Positions 6,568-12,324 of a stretch of 12,324 nt of DNA are shown one piece after another. Made by a program: the position numbers and the translations under genes. Positions within the stretch are counted from its first letter, which is position 1. Every line of letters starts with the position of its first letter. Source of the stretch: Lachnospiraceae bacterium (GTDB lineage Bacteria > Bacillota > Clostridia > Lachnospirales > Lachnospiraceae); NCBI GenBank assembly GCA_021199405.1, contig JAJQID010000168.1, positions 1-12,324 on the forward strand. The letters run 5' to 3'. The notes beneath the pieces were generated by a model. It made no database searches, was not told the origin of the DNA, and saw only the letters and a program-made list of their open reading frames with translations.

Positions 6568-7653
6568 ATGTATCAGGTTTGTGACTACGAAGGATCAAGC
6601 ATGTGGGGGATGAACGGCGGCCAGCCGGAAAGTCCGGATGAAAAATGGCTGGTTTACGCCAGAAAGAAAAAGCTGGAGGGCGAAGATTCCCAAAAAACGG
6701 AAATATGGGTCTGTGATCGGGAGACGTTACAGGATCAGACCTGTGTCTTTCGGGTAAGCTGCGGGAATCATAATGGCCCTTCGGCCAGTTTTGTGGACAA
6801 TGAGCATATTGTCTTTCGGGACAGCATCAATGAAAGCGCCGCTTTCCGTGTGCTGAATATTTACACAGGAGAGGTGAAGTACGGGCCGATTTTCGGAAAA
6901 GAGAGTCACTGCGCCGAGAATGGAATTTATCCGTTTTCCATTTCAGAAGACTTTCTTGATAAGAATCCGGGGCATCCGGAGATTGACGCCTGTGGAATTT
7001 ACCTTCTTGATTTAAAGAACGGACAGATCAGGAGAATAGCGGATAAGGAGACGGTTTACCGGATGGTAGTGGAGCATGGCTGTGTGCCGAACGAGTTTAC
7101 GACCTCCATGAGTCATGTACAGTTAAATCCTTCCGCCACCAGAGTGATGATGCGGCTGAGTGTGGATAATTGCCCGGTGTTCGGGGCTCTTGGCTGTATT
7201 GACATTGAGACAGGGCAGACCCATGTGATTCCGGATAAGCCGGTGCATCAGCTCTGGTATGATGACGATACCTACATGGCTACGCGCCAGTACTGTGCCC
7301 CGGACGGCAGAATTGAGATGGAAACCAGCCGCATCCAGCGCTTCAGTGTGGATGGAGAATGTCTGGAGACCCTGGGCGGCGTTGGCAATCATATTGACGG
7401 TTCCCCGGATCGGCAGTGGTTTGTAGGAGATCGGGCTTATCCGGGATATCCGGCAGATATTTTTCTCTACCGCAGGGGCGAGATCACACCGGCGGCGACC
7501 TTCGGGGGACAGAATTTCCAGCACTGCCTCTGGGATCTGAAGGTGCATCCCAATCCCACCTTTTCCCGGGACGGAAAGAGAATTTATTTTAATCATCCTG
7601 TCAGCGACAGCCGGACAGTGGCCTGTTTTGTCAGGGTGGAGGAGCTGCTGTAA
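6568..7653 (+). CDS. Putative oligogalacturonate lyase-like beta-propeller protein (PL22-like)
   Basis: The product has 361 residues and no signal peptide. It shows repeated WD/TolB-like blade patterns (SPDEKWLVYA near residue 22, LNPSATRVMMRL, GSPDRQWFVGD, FSRDGKRIYFNHPVSD), as in seven-bladed propellers. The best family match by eye is PL22 oligogalacturonate lyase: MSHVQLNP in the middle, HIDGSPD...VGD later, and QHCLW....HPNPTFSRDGKRIYF near the C-terminus, where that family places its metal-binding His/Gln residues. PL22 enzymes release unsaturated galacturonate from short oligogalacturonides in the cytoplasm. ATG at 6568 has AGGAGA 7 bases upstream; GTG at 6562 is only one base from it and is less likely. 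It lies 30 bases after the alpha-galacturonidase gene. The family is at the edge of recognition, and a non-catalytic propeller is possible. Confidence 0.6.
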   Translation: MYQVCDYEGSSMWGMNGGQPESPDEKWLVYARKKKLEGEDSQKTEIWVCDRETLQDQTCVFRVSCGNHNGPSASFVDNEHIVFRDSINESAAFRVLNIYTGEVKYGPIFGKESHCAENGIYPFSISEDFLDKNPGHPEIDACGIYLLDLKNGQIRRIADKETVYRMVVEHGCVPNEFTTSMSHVQLNPSATRVMMRLSVDNCPVFGALGCIDIETGQTHVIPDKPVHQLWYDDDTYMATRQYCAPDGRIEMETSRIQRFSVDGECLETLGGVGNHIDGSPDRQWFVGDRAYPGYPADIFLYRRGEITPAATFGGQNFQHCLWDLKVHPNPTFSRDGKRIYFNHPVSDSRTVACFVRVEELL

Positions 7654-7703
7654 CTGACTGTATTTAGTCTTTCAGCATGGCATAAAGTCGTTTACTATCA
7701 AAA

Positions 7704-7724
7704 TCCGGGGTGATAAGCCCCGGA
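7704..7724. terminator. Perfect hairpin after the pectin-fragment operon, possible weak terminator
   Basis: TCCGGGG (7704-7710) and CCCCGGA (7718-7724) form a perfect seven-pair stem with a seven-base loop, 50 bases after the operon stop. On the plus strand no T-run follows; on the minus strand four Ts follow. It may stop or stabilise the 3' end of the plus-strand transcript, but it is not a classic intrinsic terminator. Confidence 0.4.
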
Positions 7725-7764
7725 GAAACAATATCCTGATGGTATGCCGCTCATCAAAAATCTC

Positions 7765-7793
7765 TTGACATATCCGTATAAATATTTTACATT
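7765..7793 (+). promoter_or_regulatory. Predicted promoter of the thiT riboswitch transcript
   Basis: A perfect TTGACA (7765-7770), a 17-base spacer and TACATT (7788-7793, four of six consensus matches). The expected start is near 7800, about 40 bases before the TPP aptamer. The perfect ten-base palindrome CAGGCGCCTG (7821-7830) lies in between and may form part of the leader fold. Confidence 0.75.
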
Positions 7794-7837
7794 TATCTTC
7801 GGTGCCAGTCGTTTATTCGGCAGGCGCCTGAAACCTT

Positions 7838-7942
7838 TTGCCAGGGGAGCAATCGCTGAGAATGGGCCGGTGCGCGCAAGCGTTCGCCGGACTGCCCTGA
7901 CCCTTATCACTTGAACCGGGTAATACCGGCGTAAGGAGGCAA
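7838..7942 (+). promoter_or_regulatory. TPP riboswitch (THI element) aptamer
   Basis: The conserved TPP aptamer blocks are present in order: AGGGGAGC (7843-7850), CTGAGA (7856-7861), a variable P3 arm with GGGC/GCCC flanks, TGACCCTTATCAC (7898-7910), then TTGAACCGGG and TAATACCGGCGTAAGGA ending near 7937. P1 is TTGCC (7838-7842) with GGCAA (7938-7942), in the same place relative to the core as in the well-studied thiM aptamer. It senses thiamine pyrophosphate and should lower expression of the thiamine transporter gene downstream when TPP is plentiful. Confidence 0.95.
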
Positions 7943-7990
7943 CCATATGGAACGCGCGGAGTTTTTTTGGCGCGCCGCCATCTTGCTGCT

Positions 7991-8013
7991 TCCTCCACTT
8001 TACCAAAGGAGGA
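7991..8013 (+). promoter_or_regulatory. Shine-Dalgarno-masking hairpin of thiT (TPP expression platform)
   Basis: TCCTC (7991-7995) pairs with GAGGA (8009-8013) and CTTT (7998-8001) with AAAG (8005-8008), leaving a two-base bulge and a three-base loop. This buries the whole AAAGGAGG ribosome site of thiT. A competing pairing exists between CCTCC (7992-7996) and GGAGG at 7935-7939, which overlaps the aptamer P1 strand. So TPP binding should free CCTCC to hide the ribosome site. Seven Ts follow the hairpin (8014-8020), so it might also terminate transcription. Mechanism inferred from pairing only. Confidence 0.6.
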
Positions 8014-8020
8014 TTTTTTT

Positions 8021-8677
8021 ATGCAAATCGTTAACTCAGATCTCGGTCTCACCACCTTCGGCTATGTGCTGTTCGGCGTTCTCGCCGTGGCTTTGCTGTT
8101 AGGAGCTGTATTCCTTTACAGCAAAAGCAGCCACCAGAAGCTGTCCACCAAACAGCTGGTCTTCTGCGCCGCCGCTCTGGCGCTGGCCTTCGTCACATCC
8201 TACATCAAGCTCTTCGCCCTGCCCTACGGCGGCTCCGTGACCCTGTGCAGCATGCTCTTTGTCTGCCTGATCGGCTGCTGGTACGGCCCCGGCGTGGGCA
8301 TTATGACCGGTCTGGCCTACGGTATTCTGCAGTTTTTGCAGGAGCCCTATGTGCTGGCTCCCTTCCAGGTCTGCTGCGACTATATTCTCGCCTTCGCAGG
8401 TCTCGGCCTGTCCGGCATCTTTTATAAGAGCAAAAAGAACGCCCTGCTGAAGGGGTACCTGCTGGGCATCTTTGTCCGGGGCGCCTTCCACGCACTGGGC
8501 GGATACCTGTACTGGATGGACTATATGCCGGAGAATTTCCCGCAGGCGCTGACTGCCCTCTATCCCATTATATATAATTACTCCTTCATTCTCGCGGAGG
8601 GTCTGATCACCGTGATCATTATCAAGCTGCCGCCGGTGGAGAAGGCTCTTGCACAGGTCAAAAAGATGGCGGTCTGA
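8021..8677 (+). CDS. thiT: Thiamine ECF transporter substrate-binding component ThiT
   Basis: ThiT is the membrane S-component that binds thiamine with high affinity and works with the shared ECF energy-coupling module (EcfA, EcfA', EcfT; not in this window). The 218-residue product is very hydrophobic, with several membrane spans. Family signatures include LPYGGSVTLCSML near 67-79, GLAYGILQFLQEP near 97-109, DYILAFAGLGLSG near 120-132, RGAFHALGGYLYW at 153-165 and YNYSF at 185-189. E108, H157, W165, Y185 and N186 are candidate counterparts of thiamine-contacting residues in lactococcal ThiT (inferred). It is about 35 residues longer than the usual 180, with an extra N-terminal membrane segment at about 12-33. 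ATG at 8021 is chosen for AAAGGAGG 8 bases upstream; the frame upstream to 7967 is riboswitch leader. The upstream TPP riboswitch supports the call. Confidence 0.93.
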   Translation: MQIVNSDLGLTTFGYVLFGVLAVALLLGAVFLYSKSSHQKLSTKQLVFCAAALALAFVTSYIKLFALPYGGSVTLCSMLFVCLIGCWYGPGVGIMTGLAYGILQFLQEPYVLAPFQVCCDYILAFAGLGLSGIFYKSKKNALLKGYLLGIFVRGAFHALGGYLYWMDYMPENFPQALTALYPIIYNYSFILAEGLITVIIIKLPPVEKALAQVKKMAV

Positions 8678-8739
8678 CACAGCTTCTTACTATATCTCAC
8701 AACTGATCTGCGCTCTCGCACAAAATACATAATTAATCG

Positions 8740-8778
8740 GAAGGACCGGGCTCCACAACAAATGGAACCCGATCCTTC
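8740..8778 (+). terminator. Terminator hairpin after thiT, possibly bidirectional
   Basis: GAAGGA-C-CGGG-C-TCCA (8740-8755) faces TGGA-A-CCCG-A-TCCTTC (8763-8778): 14 base pairs interrupted by two single mismatches, with a seven-base loop. TGCATTTT follows, so the T-run is short. It sits between convergent genes (thiT from the left, the ATPase gene from the right) and may serve both. Confidence 0.7.
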
Positions 8779-8782
8779 TGCA

Positions 8783-8798
8783 TTTTCAACGTTGAAAA
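8783..8798. repeat. Perfect 16-base palindrome TTTTCAACGTTGAAAA
   Basis: The palindrome has no spacer and lies just after the thiT terminator, between convergent genes. It has the shape of a dimer-binding operator, yet no promoter lies next to it. It may extend the terminator region or be chance. Confidence 0.4.
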
Positions 8799-8841
8799 AA
8801 CTCTCCGTAAAGATACTTTCCTTTCAGAATTTTTTAACCGA

Positions 8842-10068
8842 TTAAAGAACAGAAATCGGACAATACCATGACTGTCGATTGTACGGAATCAGCTCATCGC
8901 TCATACAGAGAATGATTCCCGGCTGTACCTCCATATGAAACTGACCAAGAACACCAAAATTTTTATCCGGTTTTGATGGCTCTTTCCCTTTTTTTATTTC
9001 AATCGGATATATTTTGTCTCCTTTTACCATCAGTAAATCAATTTCCTTCTTATCAATATCCCGATAATAAAAGATATCCGCCGGTTTGCCGGCATTATAA
9101 AAGCTTTTCACAATTTCAGTCACCACATAGGTTTCCAGGAACGCTCCGTCCATTGCGCCGTTTTCCAGGGTCTGCGCGCTCGGCCAGCGGCACAGATACG
9201 CTGCAAGTCCTGTATCCATGAAATAGACCTTCGGCGTTTTCACCAGACGTTTTGTAATATTGGAATAATACGGACGGAGGATAAAAATAATACCGGAGCG
9301 CTCTAAAATAAATACCCATGCTTTCGCTGTTGGCGCTGATATTCCTACGGTATTTGCAATATCCTCATACTTCAGTTCCTGTCCTGTCCGTGCCGCCATA
9401 TATACAAGAAAATCATAAAACTCATTCAGCTTTCCAACCTGAGCAAGGTCCTTGATATCCCGTTCAATATATGTGTTCACGTAATCCATATAAAATCGTT
9501 CTCTGTCTAATGAGGTTGCGTGAAGCTTCGGCATCCCTCCGCGGAAAATTCCTTCATAAACCTGATGGATGTCTTTCCTTTTGCTGTTCTTTAATCTCTT
9601 CCTGATTGCTGAGAGCTCCGGATCAAATACTCCTGCCGGACGCTCTTCTATCTCTGCAGAAGACAGACCTGACATATCGAAAACCGCAATCCGACCAGCC
9701 AGAGATTCTGATACATCCTGCATCATCTTAAACTTCTGAGAGCCTGTCAGCCAGAACATGCCGCTGTTATCTTCTCCATCAAGCGCCTTCTGATCCACAA
9801 TTTTTTTCATCTCCAGTAAAATAGAAGGCACTCTCTGGAACTCATCAATCAGAAGAGGATAGCCGTATGTCTCAAAAAATAAAGCCGGGTCTGTGCCCGC
9901 CAGTCTGCGTGCATTTCCATCATCCAGAGTAACATATCTGCGTTCCTTCTCTCTGATATGATTAAGCATGGTGGATTTTCCAACCTGCCGCTGTCCACAT
10001 ACCATTACAACCGGATAATATTTTGACGCTTCCAAAATCTGTGCTTCCAAATGGCGTTGAATATACAT
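8842..10068 (-). CDS. AAA family ATPase with DUF4143 C-terminal domain
   Basis: The product has 408 residues, typical for the AAA_14/DUF4143 group, whose cellular role is largely unknown. The ATPase part shows Walker A GQRQVGKST (25-33, Lys31), Walker B PLLIDEFQRVP (71-81, Asp75-Glu76) and the sensor-like WLTGSQ (106-111). A helix-turn-helix-like stretch, YEDIANTVGISAPTAKAWVFILE, spans about 234-256. The C-terminal DUF4143 part ends in a PD-(D/E)xK-like pattern, EID at 342-344 and EIK at 357-359, which could be a nuclease fold or its relic. ATG at 10068 has GAGGAG 5 bases upstream. The gene has its own promoter and visibly lower GC and more A/T-ending codons than its neighbours, which fits horizontal gain. 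Related proteins are often scattered between genomes. No partner gene is next to it. Confidence 0.85.
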   Translation of the reverse strand: MYIQRHLEAQILEASKYYPVVMVCGQRQVGKSTMLNHIREKERRYVTLDDGNARRLAGTDPALFFETYGYPLLIDEFQRVPSILLEMKKIVDQKALDGEDNSGMFWLTGSQKFKMMQDVSESLAGRIAVFDMSGLSSAEIEERPAGVFDPELSAIRKRLKNSKRKDIHQVYEGIFRGGMPKLHATSLDRERFYMDYVNTYIERDIKDLAQVGKLNEFYDFLVYMAARTGQELKYEDIANTVGISAPTAKAWVFILERSGIIFILRPYYSNITKRLVKTPKVYFMDTGLAAYLCRWPSAQTLENGAMDGAFLETYVVTEIVKSFYNAGKPADIFYYRDIDKKEIDLLMVKGDKIYPIEIKKGKEPSKPDKNFGVLGQFHMEVQPGIILCMSDELIPYNRQSWYCPISVL

Positions 10069-10094
10069 ATATGCTCCTCATTTTTTGAGAAATC

Positions 10095-10109
10095 TAAAGT
10101 GTGACTTTA
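10095..10109. promoter_or_regulatory. Palindrome TAAAGTGTGACTTTA at the ATPase start point
   Basis: TAAAGT (10095-10100) and ACTTTA (10104-10109) are perfect inverted arms around GTG. The site overlaps the edge of the predicted -10 box (10109-10114) and covers the expected transcription start near 10102. This is where a repressor would block the promoter. Confidence 0.45.
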
Positions 10110-10137
10110 TTTTACTTGTTTTCCTGCTCCCAGTCAA
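10109..10137 (-). promoter_or_regulatory. Predicted promoter of the AAA/DUF4143 ATPase gene
   Basis: On the minus strand TTGACT (10137-10132) and TAAAAT (10114-10109) are separated by exactly 17 bases; each hexamer matches consensus at five of six positions. The start would be near 10102, about 34 bases before the ATG. It makes the ATPase gene independent of the upstream addA transcript. Confidence 0.78.
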
Positions 10138-10156
10138 TCAGAAAATGAAAAAGTAA

Positions 10157-12324
10157 TCATAGTATAACCAGTACTTCTTTTTCCAGATAGAAGGAATATA
10201 AAATAATCTCCTTCACCTTTTTTGCCAGGGCCTGTTCAATGGCCCTGGTATAATATTGCATCTGGGTATGATACTTGTCCACAAGCTCCTGCCCGTCCCG
10301 GACCCGGTCTGTCTTATAATCCAGCAGCACAATCCCGTCCTCCTCCTCAAAGAAGGCGTCAATGATTCCCTGAATCAACACCAGTTCATCCTTCATTTCA
10401 GACTGTTCTTTACGACTGTCGCTGTTCACCTCCCCTGCAGGCACCCCCAGGAAAAAGGACTGCTCCTTTCTCAGCGTTCCCTCCCGGGCCGCTTTTGCCA
10501 TGCGTTTTGCCAGAAGGCTTTCCCCGAAATGGTACAGCTTTTCTGCGGAAACGCAATCCTTCTGCCGTAGGGCAAGACGGCCCTCCTTTGCCATCTGAAT
10601 CATGGACTGCTCCCAGACTGCGGGACTGTCCGGCAGCGCCGTAAAATCCGTCAGCTCCAACACCCGGTGATAGGCAGTGCCCACTGACGCGCCTCCCAGC
10701 TCCTTTGTCTGTCTGATAAATTCCGGCACGCAGGGGACAATCCGCTCTGTCTCAAACATTTCCTCCACGCCGCCCAGCTCTTCCTCCATGGCCGCCAGCT
10801 TCAGTTCCGATACGCTGGTTTTTCCGTTCAGCCTGGTCAGCTCCTGCCAGGGGTACTGATATTGCAACGCCGGGTTTTCCCCGATGATCCTGGATATCTC
10901 TGTTTCATCTTCATTAAAAAATAATTCCTCCAGTGTTTCCCTTCGTCCGGACTGCTCCACAGCCTCCATAATCTCCTTTTCCGCCAGATCCTCCGTGGAA
11001 AACAGCTGATAGACAATCGGACTGTCCCCATCCCAGGACAACAGGCACAAGTCCAGATAAGACCGGGCCGACAGGATATCCGACAGAAGGCAGGTGCCAT
11101 CCTGATGGCGCAGACTTCTCTCCCCGGGATGAATGCCCGCCGTCTCAGGCAGCAGTCCTCTCTTACCTCTATCTCCTGATTGTACGTTTGCTTCCTGAAT
11201 CGAAACGCCCATCTTCCCCAGCTGCCCGCTTTCCGCCTGAATAAACAGGTCTTCCGCATTCTTTTTATATCCGCAGAGAATCAGCTTTTCCTTCGCCCTG
11301 GTCATGGCCACATAAAAAATCCTCTGCTCCTCCGCCAGAATATCCCGCTCCATTTTCAGAGAAAGGGCGCTTTTTTGCAGGGTTTTGTTTCTGCTGCGCT
11401 GCTCAGGTGAAATATAATCCACCCCCAGCCCCAGATCATTGTCGATGAGCAAAAGCTGCTGCCGGTCTCTCATGGTGTAGCTGTGAGCCATTCCGCCCAC
11501 AATGACAACTGGGAATTCCAGCCCCTTACTTTTATGGATGCTCATCATGCGCACTGCGTGGGTTCCATCCGCCGCGCAGGATTCGCCGTAATCGATCTCC
11601 TGACGGTGAAGCTCCCTGATATAATTGACAAAGGAAAACAGGCCGTGCTGTCCTCTGGCTCCAAACTGCGCCGCACGCTCAATCAGAAGCTCTACATTGG
11701 CCGAGCGCTTCTCCCCGTCCGGCAGAAGACGCACCTGCTCCCGGTAATGATAATCATTTAAAATATTTCGCAGTAGTTCCTCCACAGAGCAGTACTCCGC
11801 CTGACGGCGGTATTTCTGAATGGCGTCCGTCAGCTTTCTGATTTTCGGAGAAAACGAAGCATCGGGGTTGCCCACAGCAAAGCTTAGAAGCTTTCCCCAC
11901 AGACTTTCTGAATCGGGCAGATCAACGCCATGTTCTTTGGATCCGTTAAATGATTCCTGCCCTTCAGACTGCTCCTGATCCCCGATTTGCTCACGTTCAC
12001 CGTCCTGCTCTGATTCCTCTTCCGTTCTTTCCTGCTCACCGTTCTGTCCCGAGCCTTCCATATGCTCCTGGCCCTCACCCGGTTCTGAGCTATTCGTCTG
12101 CTTCCGCTTCCATCGCTCCCGATCGTAAATCTGAACCCTCGCCAGATCCTCCTCCGTCAGATTCCCGAACAGGGAAATACACACCCCGTACATGGAAATA
12201 TCCGACAGGGGATTCTCCACACACTCCAGAAATCTGACCAGATTCTGCACCTCCTTTGCATCAAAATACCCGCTGCCGCTGACAAAGGACAGGGGAATAT
12301 TTTCCCTGGCAAAGACCTCTCTGT
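10157..12324 (-). CDS. addA: ATP-dependent helicase/nuclease subunit A, AddA (partial, C-terminal part)
   Basis: AddA is the helicase-nuclease subunit of AddAB, which resects double-strand breaks for RecA in most Firmicutes. About 722 codons are visible; full AddA is about 1,200 residues, so the N-terminal helicase part with Walker A lies beyond the right edge. The frame is open to the edge and enters as ARENIPLSFVSGSGYFDAKEVQ, so the GTG at 12250 is not a true start. Helicase motif V (MMSIHKSKGLEFPVVIVGG, about 11550-11492) and motif VI (EEQRIFYVAMTRAKEKLIL, about 11332-11276) are intact. GTAYHRVLEL opens the RecB-type nuclease region. GIIDAFFEEEDG followed by LLDYKTD and QMQYYTRAIE near the end supply the Asp, Asp-x-Lys and Gln nuclease motifs. 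An acidic low-complexity insert is present. No terminator was found after the stop. Confidence 0.95.
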   Translation of the reverse strand, partial: REVFARENIPLSFVSGSGYFDAKEVQNLVRFLECVENPLSDISMYGVCISLFGNLTEEDLARVQIYDRERWKRKQTNSSEPGEGQEHMEGSGQNGEQERTEEESEQDGEREQIGDQEQSEGQESFNGSKEHGVDLPDSESLWGKLLSFAVGNPDASFSPKIRKLTDAIQKYRRQAEYCSVEELLRNILNDYHYREQVRLLPDGEKRSANVELLIERAAQFGARGQHGLFSFVNYIRELHRQEIDYGESCAADGTHAVRMMSIHKSKGLEFPVVIVGGMAHSYTMRDRQQLLLIDNDLGLGVDYISPEQRSRNKTLQKSALSLKMERDILAEEQRIFYVAMTRAKEKLILCGYKKNAEDLFIQAESGQLGKMGVSIQEANVQSGDRGKRGLLPETAGIHPGERSLRHQDGTCLLSDILSARSYLDLCLLSWDGDSPIVYQLFSTEDLAEKEIMEAVEQSGRRETLEELFFNEDETEISRIIGENPALQYQYPWQELTRLNGKTSVSELKLAAMEEELGGVEEMFETERIVPCVPEFIRQTKELGGASVGTAYHRVLELTDFTALPDSPAVWEQSMIQMAKEGRLALRQKDCVSAEKLYHFGESLLAKRMAKAAREGTLRKEQSFFLGVPAGEVNSDSRKEQSEMKDELVLIQGIIDAFFEEEDGIVLLDYKTDRVRDGQELVDKYHTQMQYYTRAIEQALAKKVKEIILYSFYLEKEVLVIL
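11927..12100 (-). other. Glu/Gln/Gly-rich low-complexity insert within AddA
   Basis: This in-frame stretch of 58 codons holds 16 Glu, 10 Gly and 9 Gln, with almost no hydrophobic residues, and reads as loose repeats such as GEQERTEEESEQDGEREQ. It lies after the ISLFGNLTEEDLARV block and before the ESLWGKLLSFA helix, upstream of helicase motif V. It is probably a flexible, negatively charged surface loop. The underlying DNA has imperfect repeats of CAGGAGCA-like units, suggesting expansion by slippage. Confidence 0.8.

Noticed and set aside
8099..8680. Minus-strand open frame of 193 codons opposite thiT
   Set aside because: Shadow of thiT; Gln/His/Ala-rich translation typical of antisense frames.
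11980..12100. Repeat-like DNA in addA as a possible CRISPR or minisatellite array
   Set aside because: Units are irregular, in frame and coding for a Glu/Gln/Gly-rich loop; no regular repeat-spacer pattern.

Overview
The window looks like chromosomal DNA from a Gram-positive, Clostridia-type bacterium, most likely a Lachnospiraceae-like gut anaerobe. The evidence is a T-box leader controlling an aspS-gatCAB operon, a TPP riboswitch in front of a thiT-type ECF transporter gene, strong AGGAGG ribosome binding sites, an AddA-type (not RecB) helicase-nuclease and GC-rich coding sequence. The species cannot be named from sequence alone. No tRNA, rRNA, CRISPR array, transposase or phage gene was seen.

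Left part (1-4986, minus strand). One operon is read leftwards: promoter, T-box leader with terminator, aspS, gatC, gatA and gatB (gatB runs off the left edge). AspRS carries a His residue associated with the non-discriminating type, so the operon probably makes Asn-tRNA(Asn) and Gln-tRNA(Gln) by the indirect route: mischarging followed by GatCAB amidation. The T-box specifier region holds the overlapping codons GAA (Glu) and AAC (Asn), which fits a switch sensing the two tRNAs that GatCAB serves. A compact RNA fold is predicted between aspS and gatC.

Middle part (5034-7724, plus strand). A divergent promoter drives a two-gene module for intracellular breakdown of pectin fragments: a GH4 enzyme with the CHEV motif of alpha-galacturonidases (LplD type) and a beta-propeller protein resembling PL22 oligogalacturonate lyases. 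Neither has a signal peptide.

Next (7765-8778, plus strand) comes a self-contained thiamine uptake unit: a near-consensus promoter, a TPP riboswitch, a hairpin that covers the Shine-Dalgarno sequence, thiT and a terminator.

Right part (8842-12324, minus strand). An AAA/DUF4143 ATPase gene of lower GC has its own promoter with a palindrome at the predicted start point. It lies downstream of the 3' two-thirds or less of addA, the helicase-nuclease subunit for double-strand break repair. This AddA carries an unusual Glu/Gln/Gly-rich low-complexity insert between its helicase motifs. Nothing in the window is clearly a wholly new system. The best leads are the overlapping-codon T-box, the aspS-gatC RNA element, the SD-masking TPP switch and the AddA insert.
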